In this document: positions 1-9,631 of the stretch, piece by piece
Layout: each line of letters starts with the position of its first letter
Position numbering within the stretch: position 1 is the stretch's first letter
NCBI RefSeq assembly: GCF_014652355.1
Contig: NZ_BMYQ01000001.1
Coordinates: 370,180-434,179 of the forward strand
Direction: 5' to 3'
From: Gemmobacter lanyuensis
GTDB lineage: Bacteria > Pseudomonadota > Alphaproteobacteria > Rhodobacterales > Rhodobacteraceae
Length of the DNA: 64,000 bases
Position numbers and translations under genes: made by a program
The notes under the pieces: model-generated
Seen by the model: only the letters and a program-made list of their open reading frames with translations
What the model was told of the DNA's origin: nothing
Databases searched by the model: none

Positions 1-232
1 GGTCAGACTGGCGCATCACCGGCTGCGGCCAGGAAAGCCCAAGCCAGCGCAGATCCTCATAAATCGCGGCCTCATAGGCGGGGCGGCAGCGGGCGGTATC
101 AATATCTTCGATCCGCAGCAGGAACGTGCCGCCCTTTGCCCGGGTCCAGGCCGTCAGCGCCGAAAAGGCATGGCCCAGATGCAGCGGCCCGGTGGGGGAT
201 GGCGCAAAGCGCGTTACTGCGCCGCCAGCCAT
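1..232 (-). CDS. gluQ: glutamyl-Q tRNA(Asp) synthetase, partial (3' end outside window)
   Basis: Only the first 77 codons are present. The start ATG (232-230) lies inside the end of trmFO, so the two reading frames overlap by 19 bases, which suggests translational coupling. The N-terminus carries the class I aminoacyl-tRNA synthetase signature: [14 protein letters not shown] with the HLGH motif at residues 18-21, followed by [11 protein letters not shown]. The very short N-terminus before this motif and the sequence IEDID fit GluQ, which lacks an anticodon-binding domain and attaches glutamate to queuosine in tRNA-Asp. A full-length GltX cannot be excluded because the rest of the gene is missing, but trmFO next door makes a tRNA-modification role natural. 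Confidence 0.8.
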   Translation of the reverse strand, partial: MAGGAVTRFAPSPTGPLHLGHAFSALTAWTRAKGGTFLLRIEDIDTARCRPAYEAAIYEDLRWLGLSWPQPVMRQSD

Positions 233-1551
233 TGCGTGAAGCGGTCCTTGGCGCGGTCGGTATAGGCCTTGTAGCGGTCTTTGCGCCCGCGACGGCCGCC
301 CTTCGCATCAATCGGCGGGAAAAGCCCGAAGTTCACGTTCATCGGCTGGAAGGTCCTGGCCTCGGCCCCGCCGGTGATATGGGTGATCAGCGCCCCCATG
401 GCGGTGTCGGGCGGCGGCGGCGGCAGGGTCTGCCCCTTGATTTCCGCCGCGGCCATGCGGCCCGCCAAAAGGCCCATGGCGGCGCTTTCGACATAGCCCT
501 CAACCCCGGTCACCTGACCGGCAAAGCGGATGTTCGGCCGCGTTTTCAGGCGCATCTGATCATCCAGCAGCGTGGGCGAGTTGATGAAGGTGTTGCGATG
601 AATGCCGCCAAGACGCGCGAACGAGGCATTTTCCAGCCCCGGAATCATTTTGAAAACAGCGGTTTGTGCGCCGTACTTCATCTTGGTCTGGAAGCCCACG
701 ATATTATAGAGCGTCCCCAGCTTGTTGTCGCGGCGGAGCTGCACCACGGCATAGGCCTTTTCCTGCGGCTTGTGCGCGTTGGTCAGGCCCACGGGTTTCA
801 TCGGCCCGTGCCGCAGCGTTTCGCGCCCGCGTTCGGCCATGACCTCGATCGGCAGGCAGCCGTCGAAATAGCCCGCGGTTTCGCCTTCGTGGAATTCGGT
901 CTTGTCGGCCGCAAGCAGCGCATCGATGAAGGCCTCATACTGGGCCTTGTCCATCGGGCAGTTGATATAGGCGGTGCGCTCTTCCTCGGTCTCGCCCTTG
1001 TCATAGCGGCTTTGCAGCCAGGCGACCGACATGTCGATGCTTTCGGCATAGACGATGGGGGCGATGGCGTCGAAAAACGCAAGGCTCTCGGCCCCAGTTT
1101 CCGCGCGGATGCTATTGGCCAGCGCAGGGCTGGTCAGCGGGCCGGTCGCGATGATCCAGTGGCCGTCCTGCGGCAGTTCGGTGATCTCGCCATATTCCAC
1201 CGAAATCAGCGGATGGTTCATCAGCCGCGCCGTCACCGCCTCGGCAAAGGGATCACGGTCCACGGCCAGCGCGCCGCCTGCGGGCAGGCGATGGCTGCGC
1301 GCCATTTCCATGATCAGGCCATTGGCCGCGCCCATTTCCCAATGCAAAAGCCCCACGGCATTGCGTTCGTCATCATCCGACCGGAAGGAATTGGAACAGA
1401 CCATCTCGGCAAAACTGCCGGTGCGATGGGCAAAGGTGCCGACCTTGGGCCGCATTTCATGCAGCACCACAGGAACGCCCATCTGGGCCGCCTGCCAGGC
1501 TGCTTCCGATCCGGCCATTCCGCCGCCGAGGATGTGGAGTGTATCGCGCAT
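214..1551 (-). CDS. trmFO: methylenetetrahydrofolate--tRNA-(uracil-5-)-methyltransferase TrmFO
   Basis: Predicted 445-residue flavoprotein that makes 5-methyluridine at position 54 of tRNA, using methylene-THF as carbon donor and FADH2 as reductant. Residues 9-14 are GGGMAG, the dinucleotide-binding loop. The family signature [12 protein letters not shown] lies near residues 49-60, with Cys52, and a second conserved cysteine sits in YINCPM (Cys198). The C-terminal part has [19 protein letters not shown], typical of GidA/TrmFO proteins. The start was taken as [11 protein letters not shown] 12-residue upstream extension is possible in frame but has no family support. It lies downstream of gyrA beyond a strong terminator and overlaps gluQ. 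Confidence 0.95.
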   Translation of the reverse strand: MRDTLHILGGGMAGSEAAWQAAQMGVPVVLHEMRPKVGTFAHRTGSFAEMVCSNSFRSDDDERNAVGLLHWEMGAANGLIMEMARSHRLPAGGALAVDRDPFAEAVTARLMNHPLISVEYGEITELPQDGHWIIATGPLTSPALANSIRAETGAESLAFFDAIAPIVYAESIDMSVAWLQSRYDKGETEEERTAYINCPMDKAQYEAFIDALLAADKTEFHEGETAGYFDGCLPIEVMAERGRETLRHGPMKPVGLTNAHKPQEKAYAVVQLRRDNKLGTLYNIVGFQTKMKYGAQTAVFKMIPGLENASFARLGGIHRNTFINSPTLLDDQMRLKTRPNIRFAGQVTGVEGYVESAAMGLLAGRMAAAEIKGQTLPPPPPDTAMGALITHITGGAEARTFQPMNVNFGLFPPIDAKGGRRGRKDRYKAYTDRAKDRFTQWLAAQ

Positions 1552-1603
1552 GCCCTCGCAGATAGCCCCATGTGCCGGGCAGATCAAGGCACCCGCAATG
1601 GCA

Positions 1604-1629
1604 AAGGCCGGGGCGTGACCCCCGGCCTT
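1604..1629 (-). terminator. terminator after gyrA
   Basis: A perfect 10-base-pair inverted repeat, AAGGCCGGGG with CCCCGGCCTT, has a six-base loop. It lies between the gyrA stop codon and trmFO. There is no long T run, so termination strength is uncertain. Confidence 0.6.
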
Positions 1630-1653
1630 CGGTTTCGACTGCGGTCCGTGGGG

Positions 1654-4383
1654 TCAGCCTTCGCTGCCCTCGGCCTCATCCGTCTGTTCGGCCACGCGGG
1701 CGACCGAGACGACCTCTTCATCGCCGCCGGTGTTGAAGACCTTGACCCCGCCTGCGCTGCGCGAGCGGAAGCTGATCTGATCGACCGGCACGCGGATCGA
1801 TTGCCCGGTCGAGGTGGCCAGCATGATCTGATCCGACAGCTCCACCGGGAACGAGGCGACAAGCTGCCCGCCGCGCATGGTTTTCTCGAACGCGGTCACG
1901 CCCATGCCGCCACGCCCGCGCACCGGGTAATCATGGCTGGAGGACAGCTTGCCCAGACCCTTGGCCGTGACGGTCAGGATTAGATCTTCGGCCGCCGACA
2001 TTTCGGCATAGCGTTCGGGGCTCAGCTGACCTTCGGCCACGGCCTCTTCCTCGTCGCTCTCCCCTTCATCCTCAAGGTTGCCCGCCATCAGACGGCGCTG
2101 CTTGAGATAGGCGGCCCGCTCGGCCGGGTCAGCCTCGAAATGGCGGATGATCGACATCGACACGACCTTGTCGCCCTCGGCCAGACGGATGCCGCGCACG
2201 CCGGTCGATCCGCGCGATTTGAAGACGCGGATTTCCGTGGTGGCAAAGCGGATCGCGCGGCCGCCCGAGGTGACAAGCATCACATCGTCATTCTCATCGG
2301 CAATCGCGGCATTCACCAGCGTCACGCCTTCGGGCAGGTTCATCGCGATCTTGCCGTTGCGCTTCACATTGGTGAAATCCGACAGATCATTTTGGCGCAC
2401 GTCCCCGTCCGAAGTGGCAAAGACGATCTGCAGATTATCCCATTCTTCTTCGGGCACATCGACGGGCATCAGCGCCGCGATGGACACGCCGGTTTCGATT
2501 GGCAGGATATTGACGATGGCCTTGCCCTTCGAGGTGCGTCCCGCCAGCGGCAGGCGCCAGCACTTGAGCTTGTAGACCATCCCGTCGGTGGTGAAGAACA
2601 GAAGATGCGTATGGGTATTGGCGACAAAGAGCGTCGTCACCACGTCATCTTCCTTGGTCGCCATCGAGGCGAGCCCCTTGCCACCACGGTTCTGGGCGCG
2701 GAATTCCATCAGCGGCGTGCGCTTGATGTAGCCGCCGCTGGTGATGGTCACGACCATGTCTTCGCGTTCGATCAGGTCTTCGTCATCCAGATCGCCCGCC
2801 CAATCGACAATCTCGGTCCGGCGCGGGATGCCGAATTGCTGCTTCACCTCGGACAGTTCCGAGGAGATGATTGCCATGATCCGTTCACGCGAGGACAGGA
2901 TGTCGAGGTAATCCTTGATCTTGGCGGCCAGTTCTTCCAGCTCGTCCGTGATCTCTTTGACACCCATCGCCGTCAGACGCTGCAGACGCAGGTCGAGAAT
3001 GGCGCGCGCCTGCGTTTCCGACAGGTTATAGGTGCCGTCGTCGTTCATCTTGTGGGTCGGATCGTCGATCAGCCGGATATAGGCCGCAATGTCATGCGCG
3101 GGCCAGCGGCGGGTCATCAGACGTTCGCGCGCCTCGGCCGGGTCGGCCGAAGACCGGATCGTCGCCACGACTTCATCCACATTCGACACGGCCACCGCCA
3201 GACCGCACAGGATATGGCTGCGCTCGCGTGCCTTACGCAGTTCGTAGGCGGTACGACGTGCCACAACTTCCTCGCGGAAGGTGATGAAATGGCTGATGAA
3301 ATCGCGCAGCGTCAGCTGTTCGGGCCGCCCGCCGTTCAGCGCCAGCATGTTGCAGCCGAAGGTCGTTTGCATGGGCGAGAACCGGTAAAGCTGGTTCAGC
3401 ACCACATCCGGCGTCGCGTCCCGCTTCAGCTCGATCACCACGCGCACGCCGACGCGGTCGGATTCGTCAGCGATATTTGCGATGCCTTCCAGCTTCTTCT
3501 CGCGCACCAGATCGGCGATCTTTTCGATCATCGCCGCCTTGTTCACCTGATAGGGGATCTCGTCCACGACAATGGCCCAGCGATCCTTGCGGATCTCCTC
3601 GACCCGGGTCTTGGCGCGGATGATGACCGAGCCGCGCCCTTCGAGATAGGCCTTGCGCGCGCCGCTGCGCCCCATGATCTGCCCGCCGGTCGGGAAATCC
3701 GGGGCGGGGATGATCTCCATCAGCCGCTCGGTCGAGACATCGGGGTTCTCGATCATGGCCAGACAGCCGTCGATCACCTCAGAAAGGTTGTGGGGCGGAA
3801 TATTGGTCGCCATGCCGACGGCAATCCCGCCCGCGCCATTGACCAGCATATTCGGGAAGCGCGCCGGAAGGACCGTCGGCTCCTTGTCTTTGCCGTCATA
3901 GTTGTCCTGGAAATCGACGGTGTCCTTGTCGATATCCGCCAGCAGGAAGGCCGAGGGCTTGTCGAGCCGCACCTCGGTATAGCGCATCGCCGCAGCGCCA
4001 TCGCCATCCATCGACCCGAAGTTGCCCTGACCATCCAACAGCTTCAGGCTCATGGAAAAGGGCTGGGCCATGCGGACCAGCGCGTCATAGATCGCGGCAT
4101 CGCCGTGGGGGTGGTATTTCCCCATGACATCGCCCACCGGGCGCGCCGATTTGCGATAGGATTTGTCATGCGTGTTGCCGGTTTCCGACATCGCATAAAG
4201 AATGCGCCGATGCACCGGTTTCAGCCCGTCGCGCAGATCGGGGATTGCGCGGCTCACGATTACGCTCATGGCGTAATCGAGATAGGCCGTCTTCATTTCC
4301 TTTTCGATGGAGACCTGCGGGCCCGTATAGGACGAACGCGGGGTTTCTTCCATGTTTTCAGTATCTTCCGGCTGGTCGGACAC
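1654..4383 (-). CDS. gyrA: DNA gyrase subunit A
   Basis: The 909-residue breakage-reunion subunit of DNA gyrase. The N-terminus has the usual [13 protein letters not shown] block. The catalytic tyrosine is Tyr135 in [10 protein letters not shown] (E. coli Tyr122). The quinolone-resistance region reads [12 protein letters not shown], so Ala96 occupies the place of E. coli Ser83, while Asp100 (E. coli Asp87) is kept. The GyrA box reads QNRGGKG instead of the enterobacterial QRRGGKG. Between about residues 730 and 760 there is an acidic insert ([14 protein letters not shown]). The C-terminal beta-pinwheel follows, ending in an acidic tail. The start [10 protein letters not shown] gives the normal N-terminal length. 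Confidence 0.97.
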   Translation of the reverse strand: MSDQPEDTENMEETPRSSYTGPQVSIEKEMKTAYLDYAMSVIVSRAIPDLRDGLKPVHRRILYAMSETGNTHDKSYRKSARPVGDVMGKYHPHGDAAIYDALVRMAQPFSMSLKLLDGQGNFGSMDGDGAAAMRYTEVRLDKPSAFLLADIDKDTVDFQDNYDGKDKEPTVLPARFPNMLVNGAGGIAVGMATNIPPHNLSEVIDGCLAMIENPDVSTERLMEIIPAPDFPTGGQIMGRSGARKAYLEGRGSVIIRAKTRVEEIRKDRWAIVVDEIPYQVNKAAMIEKIADLVREKKLEGIANIADESDRVGVRVVIELKRDATPDVVLNQLYRFSPMQTTFGCNMLALNGGRPEQLTLRDFISHFITFREEVVARRTAYELRKARERSHILCGLAVAVSNVDEVVATIRSSADPAEARERLMTRRWPAHDIAAYIRLIDDPTHKMNDDGTYNLSETQARAILDLRLQRLTAMGVKEITDELEELAAKIKDYLDILSSRERIMAIISSELSEVKQQFGIPRRTEIVDWAGDLDDEDLIEREDMVVTITSGGYIKRTPLMEFRAQNRGGKGLASMATKEDDVVTTLFVANTHTHLLFFTTDGMVYKLKCWRLPLAGRTSKGKAIVNILPIETGVSIAALMPVDVPEEEWDNLQIVFATSDGDVRQNDLSDFTNVKRNGKIAMNLPEGVTLVNAAIADENDDVMLVTSGGRAIRFATTEIRVFKSRGSTGVRGIRLAEGDKVVSMSIIRHFEADPAERAAYLKQRRLMAGNLEDEGESDEEEAVAEGQLSPERYAEMSAAEDLILTVTAKGLGKLSSSHDYPVRGRGGMGVTAFEKTMRGGQLVASFPVELSDQIMLATSTGQSIRVPVDQISFRSRSAGGVKVFNTGGDEEVVSVARVAEQTDEAEGSEG

Positions 4384-4488
4384 GCAAGGCCGCCTTCTTG
4401 TTTGCAGGGCCGTGGTGGCCCCAAGATTTAGTTGGCGGCAGTATAGACCATCGCGGAGAGGGGGTGCAACCGGCCTCTGTCCGCGGGA

Positions 4489-4515
4489 TTGTCAGCCGGG
4501 CAACGTGGCTGACAA
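4489..4515. promoter_or_regulatory. perfect 9-bp inverted repeat in the gyrA/usg divergent region
   Basis: TTGTCAGCC and GGCTGACAA are separated by 9 bases, about 105 bases from the gyrA start and 85 bases from the usg start. It could be an operator or an RNA hairpin. I do not recognise the motif. Confidence 0.4.
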
Positions 4516-4528
4516 CACACTGTTTTTA

Positions 4529-4557
4529 TTGACAGAAAATCAGAATTTGGCACGATT
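4529..4557 (+). promoter_or_regulatory. possible promoter of usg
   Basis: A consensus -35 hexamer TTGACA (4529-4534) is followed after 17 bases by a weak -10 (ACGATT, 4552-4557). It lies just downstream of the inverted repeat and about 43 bases before the usg start. Confidence 0.35.
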
Positions 4558-4599
4558 TTGGAACAGGCAGCCTGACAGAAGAAACGCAGGAGGTATCCC

Positions 4600-4869
4600 A
4601 TGGAGCGCAACGAGACGGAGATGATGCTGAAGGGCTACGGTCTCACCACGGCCGAGTTCTATTACCGTATGCCGGATTTCCGCAATGTTCTGAACAGCTT
4701 CATCTGGCAGGACTACGATCTGGCGCCCGATTATCCGCGGCTGTTCGGCTTCATCGAATTCTGGCAGGCCCAGATCGAAGGCCCGCTGCATTCGGTGCGC
4801 TTTACCCATCGCAAGCTGATCAGCCCTGGTGAATGGCGCAATGTGCAGGGGGAATTCCATCTGCACTGA
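4600..4869 (+). CDS. Usg family protein
   Basis: An 89-residue protein with the composition and motifs of the Usg family, a small, functionally uncharacterised family widespread in alphaproteobacteria. Diagnostic stretches are LTTAEFYYRMPD, FIWQDYDLAPDYPRLFGFIEFW and VRFTHRKLISPGEW. It is soluble, with no signal peptide or membrane segment. A strong ribosome-binding site, AGGAGGT, is placed 5 bases before the ATG. The gene stands alone between gyrA and ocd on the opposite strand. No function can be assigned. Confidence 0.85.
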   Translation: MERNETEMMLKGYGLTTAEFYYRMPDFRNVLNSFIWQDYDLAPDYPRLFGFIEFWQAQIEGPLHSVRFTHRKLISPGEWRNVQGEFHLH

Positions 4870-4915
4870 CGCGGCCTTTGCCAGGGACAGGCGGGGGGTG
4901 CCCCGCCCGGTTGCG

Positions 4916-5974
4916 TCACGCCGCGAGTTCCGCCTGGGCGCGCAGGATCATCCCGAACAGGTCGCGCGGATCATCCGGATCGGCGATCATGTCGAGGTCC
5001 TGGAACAACCCCGAGGCCCGCAGCCGCGAATGGACATAGCGCAGGGCGCTGAAGTCCTCGATGGCGAAGCCCACGCTGTCAAACAGCGTGATGGCCTTGG
5101 CAGTGCTGCGGCCCGGTGCGGCGCCGGTCATCACCTGCCAAAGTTCGGTTACCGGGTGATCGGCGGTCAGCTGCTGGATCTCGCCCTCGATGCGGGTTTG
5201 CGGCGGGTATTCGACAAAGATTTCCGACCGCAGCAGGATGTCGCGGTGCAGTTCGGTCTTGCCCGGGCAATCGCCCCCGACCGCGTTGATATGCACGCCA
5301 CTGCCAACCATGTTGTCGGTCAGGATGGTGGCCAACTGCTTGTCAGCGGTGCAGGTGGTGATGATCTGGGCGCCAAGGATGGCCTCTTCGGCGCTGCGGC
5401 AGGACACCACGGTCAGCCCGCGGCCTGCCAGATTGCGCGCGCATTTCGCGGTGGCGGCGGGGTCAATGTCGTAAAGCCGCACTTCTGTGACGCCGCAGAC
5501 GGCCTTGAAGGCCAGCGCCTGGAATTCGGCCTGTGCGCCATTGCCGATCATCGCCATGGTGGTGGCGCCCTTGGGCGCCAGCCATTTTGCCGCCAGCGCG
5601 CTGGTCGCGGCCGTCCGAAGGGCGGTCAGGATCGTCATCTCTGACAACATCAGCGGATAACCCGTTGCCACGTCAGCCAAAAGCCCGAATGCGGTAACGG
5701 TCTGAAGCCCCTTTTTCATGTTCGACGGATGGCCGTTCACATATTTGAACCCGTAGGTTTCCCCATCCGAGGTGGGCATAAGCTCGATCACGCCGATATC
5801 GGAGTGGCTCGCCACGCGCGGGGTCTTGTCGAACAGCGGCCAGCGGCGGAAATCGGCCTCGATCTCGGCGGCAAGCTCCACCATCATGCGTTCGACCCCG
5901 ATGTGAAGAACGAGGCGCATCATATTGTCAACGCTGACAAAAGGGACAAGCGCGTTGCGGGAGGGGGCGGTCAT
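4916..5974 (-). CDS. ornithine cyclodeaminase
   Basis: A 352-residue enzyme of the ornithine cyclodeaminase/mu-crystallin family, predicted to convert L-ornithine to L-proline and ammonia with a bound NAD. The cofactor loop is GNGAQAEF (about 144-151). Conserved substrate-side residues appear in YGFKYVNGHP and LTALRTAATSA, and the INAVGGDCPGKTEL block is typical of true ornithine cyclodeaminases rather than alanine dehydrogenase relatives. It starts only 9 bases downstream of the arginase stop, so the two genes form an arginine-to-ornithine-to-proline operon. The next gene upstream is a divergent Lrp-type regulator, the expected controller. Confidence 0.93.
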   Translation of the reverse strand: MTAPSRNALVPFVSVDNMMRLVLHIGVERMMVELAAEIEADFRRWPLFDKTPRVASHSDIGVIELMPTSDGETYGFKYVNGHPSNMKKGLQTVTAFGLLADVATGYPLMLSEMTILTALRTAATSALAAKWLAPKGATTMAMIGNGAQAEFQALAFKAVCGVTEVRLYDIDPAATAKCARNLAGRGLTVVSCRSAEEAILGAQIITTCTADKQLATILTDNMVGSGVHINAVGGDCPGKTELHRDILLRSEIFVEYPPQTRIEGEIQQLTADHPVTELWQVMTGAAPGRSTAKAITLFDSVGFAIEDFSALRYVHSRLRASGLFQDLDMIADPDDPRDLFGMILRAQAELAA

Positions 5975-5983
5975 TTCAAATCC

Positions 5984-6910
5984 TCAGGTAAAGCTGCGGG
6001 TCGGGCGGTCGAACACCTTCTTGCCCATGAGCGATCCGACCAGATCGACCATCAGGCGGGCGGTGCGGCCGCGTTCGTCGAGAAAGGGGTTCAGCTCCAC
6101 CAGGTCGAGCGAGGTGACGAGGCCGCTTTCATGCAGCAGCTCCATCACCAGATGCGCCTCGCGGAAGGTGGTGCCGCCGGGAACGGTGGTGCCGACAGCC
6201 GGGGCGATGGAGGGGTCGAGGAAATCGACATCGAGGCTGACATGCAGCAGCCCCCCGGCTTCGCGCACCTTGGCAAGGAAGGCGCGCAGCGGCGCGACGA
6301 TCCCCTGTTCATCCAGCACGCGCATGTCATTGATGGCGATGTCGTGGCGCAGCAGCGCCTCATGTTCCGCCGGATCGACCGAGCGGATGCCGTAAAGGCA
6401 GATGTGGCTTGCGGGCAGCGGCGCCGGGAAGGGTGGGAAGGCGTCAAACCCCTCACGGCCGGCGATATAGGCAACCGGCGTCCCGTGAAGATTGCCGCTG
6501 GTGGTGGTGAGCGGCGTGTGGAAATCGGAATGCGCGTCAAGCCAGAGCAGGAACAGCGGCCGACCAAGGCGTCGGGCATGGGCCGCAGCCCCCGCAACCG
6601 ACCCCAGCGCCAGCGAATGGTCACCGCCCAGAATGATCGGCATGCCGCCCTGGGCCAGCGCGTCCTCTACCGTTTCGCGCAGCCGTTCTGTCCAGCCGAG
6701 CGTGGCGGGCAGTTGGTCCACCGCCGGGTTCGGGCAGGCCGCCGCGGGCAGATCACCCAGCGACAGATCCCCCCAGTCGGTCACGCCATGGCCGAGATCG
6801 CCAATCGCCTGTGCCAGCCCCGCCACGCGATAGGCCGCAGGCCCCATGAGACAGCCGGGCCGCCGTTGGCCGGAATCGATCGGGGCGCCAATGAGGATGG
6901 TCTGGGTCAT
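5984..6910 (-). CDS. arginase
   Basis: A 308-residue ureohydrolase that hydrolyses L-arginine to ornithine and urea. Manganese ligands are all visible: His98 in GGDHS, Asp125/His127/Asp129 in DAHSDFH, and Asp227/Asp229 in SLDVDFLDP. Glu272 in VELNP is the conserved active-site acid. The start MTQTILIGAP is preceded by a good ribosome-binding site (AGGAGA). The reading frame stays open further upstream into the lrp gene but shows no family sequence there. It is the first gene of an operon with ornithine cyclodeaminase and is divergent from the Lrp regulator. Confidence 0.95.
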   Translation of the reverse strand: MTQTILIGAPIDSGQRRPGCLMGPAAYRVAGLAQAIGDLGHGVTDWGDLSLGDLPAAACPNPAVDQLPATLGWTERLRETVEDALAQGGMPIILGGDHSLALGSVAGAAAHARRLGRPLFLLWLDAHSDFHTPLTTTSGNLHGTPVAYIAGREGFDAFPPFPAPLPASHICLYGIRSVDPAEHEALLRHDIAINDMRVLDEQGIVAPLRAFLAKVREAGGLLHVSLDVDFLDPSIAPAVGTTVPGGTTFREAHLVMELLHESGLVTSLDLVELNPFLDERGRTARLMVDLVGSLMGKKVFDRPTRSFT

Positions 6911-7019
6911 TCGTCTCTCCTGTTCCGGAAAAGCATCTTGCCGGGTTGCGGCAGGTTCCAGCGGCATTATGATCGGAATGTAACAGGGTTTTTCCGAAAC
7001 GGCGGAGAGAGTTGTCGGA

Positions 7020-7451
7020 ATGGATGATATCGACCAGCGGATGATCGCCGAATTGCGGCGCGATGGGCGGGCCTCGCTTTCGGAATTGGCCGAGCGGCTG
7101 GACCTGAGCCGCGCAACCGTGCGCGCCCGGCTGGAGCGGCTGACCGCCAAGGGCGAGATCGCGGGATTTACCGTGGTCACGCGGGCGGATGTGACCTCGG
7201 CCCCGGTGCGGGGGCTGATGATGATCGGGATCGAGGGGCGGGGCGGCGAGAAGATCATGGCCCGGCTGACGGGCCTGCCTGCGGTGATGGCGGTGCATTC
7301 CACCAACGGGAAATGGGATCTGATCGTGGAACTGGCGACGCAGACCTTGCTGGAGCTGGACGAGGTGATTCACCGCATCCGCAACATCGAGGGGGTGATG
7401 ACCTCGGAGACGAACCTTCTGCTCTCCACGCGCAAGGCGGGGCGGCGATAG
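7020..7451 (+). CDS. Lrp/AsnC family transcriptional regulator (arginine catabolism)
   Basis: A 143-residue regulator with an N-terminal winged helix-turn-helix (about 3-60; ASLSELAERLDLSRATVRARLERL) and a C-terminal AsnC/RAM ligand-binding domain (about 65-140). The 109-base gap to the divergent arginase gene should hold its operators. The arrangement resembles the Lrp-type activators of arginase/ornithine cyclodeaminase genes in other alphaproteobacteria, so arginine or ornithine sensing is inferred, not shown. It ends in repeat element A, whose first hairpin may act as the terminator. Confidence 0.9.
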   Translation: MDDIDQRMIAELRRDGRASLSELAERLDLSRATVRARLERLTAKGEIAGFTVVTRADVTSAPVRGLMMIGIEGRGGEKIMARLTGLPAVMAVHSTNGKWDLIVELATQTLLELDEVIHRIRNIEGVMTSETNLLLSTRKAGRR

Positions 7452-7460
7452 GGGCAAAGA

Positions 7461-7530
7461 AGGGGGCTTTGCGCCCCCTCCCGGCCTGCGGCCGGTTCAC
7501 CCCCGCAGGATATTTTTGCCAAGATGAAAG
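7461..7530 (+). repeat. dispersed hairpin repeat, copy A
   Basis: Two adjacent hairpins (AGGGGGC/GCCCCCT at 7461-7479 and CCGGCC-TGC-GGCCGG at 7481-7495) precede TTCACCCCC and the core AGGATATTTTTGCCAAGATG. The two hairpins and the core recur in copy C at 60443-60510. It begins 10 bases after the lrp stop codon. Confidence 0.7.
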
Positions 7531-7656
7531 GGAGGCCGGCGCGCCCGGCTGTCCGTCGTCTGTCTGATTGTCGCAGGGGGGCGGGCGGTGCCTTTGGGTC
7601 ATGGCGGCGGGGGCGAAACTGCCCTATGATCACGCCCGGAAACAGGAGATGCGCGC

Positions 7657-9627
7657 ATGATCGTGGAACTGGGGCATTTTGCGCTGGTGCTGGCACTGGC
7701 GGTGGCCTTTGTGCAATCCAGCCTGCCGATGGTGGGGGCCTGGAAGCGCTGGGGGGGCTGGATGGCGGTCGGGGAACCGGCGGCGATCGTGCAGCTGATG
7801 CTGATCACGGTGGCCTTCGGGGCCTTGACTTATGCCTTTGTCACATCGGACTTTTCGTTGCGTCTGGTGGTGCTGAACAGCCATACCGACAAGCCCATGC
7901 TCTACAAGATTTCGGGGGTCTGGGGGAACCATGAGGGGTCGCTTCTGCTCTGGGTCTGGATCCTCGCTCTGTATGGTGCCTGCGCCGCAATCTTCGGGGG
8001 GCGGTTGCCCGCTACGCTGCGGGCGCGGGTGCTGGGGGTACAGGGGTTGGTGGGCTTTGCCTTTCTGGCCTTCCTTCTTTTTACCTCGAACCCCTTCCTG
8101 CGTCTGGCCGAGCCGCCCTTCAACGGTGATGACCTGAACCCGCTGCTGCAGGACCCGGGCCTCGCCTTCCATCCGCCGTTCCTCTATCTCGGCTATGTCG
8201 GCCTGAGCATGGCCTTCAGCTTTGCCATTGCCGCGCTGATCGAGGGGCGGGTGGATGCGGCCTGGGGGCGCTGGGTGCGGCCCTGGACGCTGGCAGCCTG
8301 GGTCTTTCTTACCATCGGCATCGCGCTCGGGTCCTGGTGGGCCTATTACGAGCTTGGCTGGGGCGGCTTCTGGTTCTGGGACCCGGTCGAAAATGCCTCG
8401 TTCATGCCCTGGCTTTTCTCGGCGGCGCTGCTGCATTCGGCCATCGTGGTGGAAAAACGCGAAAGCCTGAAGGCCTGGACCATCCTGCTCGCCATCCTCG
8501 GCTTCGGCTTTTCGCTGATCGGCACGTTCATTGTGCGGTCGGGCGTGATCACCTCGGTCCATGCCTTTGCCAATGACCCCGAGCGGGGCGTCTTCATCCT
8601 GATCCTGCTTGCGCTGTTCATGGGCGGGGCGCTCATGCTTTTCGCGCTGCGGGCCGGCACGATGGAGGCGAAGGGCATCTTCGCCATGGTCAGCCGTGAA
8701 AGCGCGTTGGTGGCGAACAACCTGCTGCTGGCGGTGGCCTCTTTCGTGGTGTTTGTCGGCACGATCTGGCCGCTGGTGGCCGAAATGCTCTGGGATCGCA
8801 AGCTCAGCGTCGGGGCCCCCTTCTTTGACGCGGCCTTTTCGCCCTTCATGATTGCACTTGCCCTTCTGTTGCCGATCGGGGCGATGCTGCCCTGGAAACG
8901 CGCGCAGACGGGCCGCATCCTGCGTCGGCTGATGCCGGTGGCTGTGCTGGCCTTTGCCGTGGCGGCGCTGGTCTGGTCGGTTCAGACCGGGCGCTCGGCG
9001 CTGGGGCCGGTGGGTGCGGCGCTGTCAGTCTGGGTTGTACTGGGGGCATTGGTCGATCTCTGGGGGCGCACCGGGCGTGATGGCTTCGGCACCCGTTTCG
9101 CCCGCCTCTGGCGCCTGCCGCGGGCCGATTGGGGCAAGGCCACGGCCCATGCGGGGCTGGGGGTCACGATCTTTGCCGTGGCCGCGATGACCGCTTGGGC
9201 GACCGAGGTCATCAAGGTTGTCCAGATTGGCGAGAGTTTTGACCTTCACGGCTACCAGGTGACCCTTGCCAAGGTCGAAGAGGTCGAGGGGCCGAACTAC
9301 CTCTCGACCACCGCCACAATGGAGGTCCGCCGGAACGGGGATCTTGTCTCGGTGCTTTATCCGGAAAAGCGGGTCTATCCGGTGCAGGCCATGCCGACGA
9401 CCGAGGCCGCGCTGGATTATGGCCTGCTGCGTGACATCTATCTGGTCATCGGCGATGCCCAGGCCGCGGGCGGATATGCCATCCGCGGCTACTGGAAGCC
9501 GTTTGCCAACTGGATCTGGTTCGGGGCCGGGCTGATGGCACTGGGCGGTCTTCTGTCGCTGTCTGACCGCCGCTATCGCGTGGCGGCAGGCGCGCGGCGC
9601 GTCCCGTCCATGGCCCCGGCGGAGTGA
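7657..9627 (+). CDS. ccmF: cytochrome c-type biogenesis protein CcmF
   Basis: A 656-residue polytopic inner-membrane protein of the System I cytochrome c maturation pathway. With CcmH it attaches heme from holo-CcmE to apocytochrome c at the periplasmic face. The tryptophan-rich WWD heme-handling motif is plain at about residues 225-245 (GSWWAYYELGWGGFWFWDP). The SGVWGNHEGSLLLWVW block at about 88-103 is also characteristic. About a dozen or more membrane segments and a periplasmic loop before the last helix match the family. Ribosome-binding site CAGGAG lies 9 bases before the ATG. ccmH follows 4 bases later. ccmE, ccmABC and ccmI are not in the window. Confidence 0.97.
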   Translation: MIVELGHFALVLALAVAFVQSSLPMVGAWKRWGGWMAVGEPAAIVQLMLITVAFGALTYAFVTSDFSLRLVVLNSHTDKPMLYKISGVWGNHEGSLLLWVWILALYGACAAIFGGRLPATLRARVLGVQGLVGFAFLAFLLFTSNPFLRLAEPPFNGDDLNPLLQDPGLAFHPPFLYLGYVGLSMAFSFAIAALIEGRVDAAWGRWVRPWTLAAWVFLTIGIALGSWWAYYELGWGGFWFWDPVENASFMPWLFSAALLHSAIVVEKRESLKAWTILLAILGFGFSLIGTFIVRSGVITSVHAFANDPERGVFILILLALFMGGALMLFALRAGTMEAKGIFAMVSRESALVANNLLLAVASFVVFVGTIWPLVAEMLWDRKLSVGAPFFDAAFSPFMIALALLLPIGAMLPWKRAQTGRILRRLMPVAVLAFAVAALVWSVQTGRSALGPVGAALSVWVVLGALVDLWGRTGRDGFGTRFARLWRLPRADWGKATAHAGLGVTIFAVAAMTAWATEVIKVVQIGESFDLHGYQVTLAKVEEVEGPNYLSTTATMEVRRNGDLVSVLYPEKRVYPVQAMPTTEAALDYGLLRDIYLVIGDAQAAGGYAIRGYWKPFANWIWFGAGLMALGGLLSLSDRRYRVAAGARRVPSMAPAE

Positions 9628-9631
9628 CGCG

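Noticed and set aside
136-1983. Long plus-strand reading frame (615 codons) opposite trmFO and the end of gyrA
   Set aside because: It is the antisense shadow of two clear genes; its histidine- and arginine-rich translation matches no family and is typical for the complement of GC-rich coding DNA.
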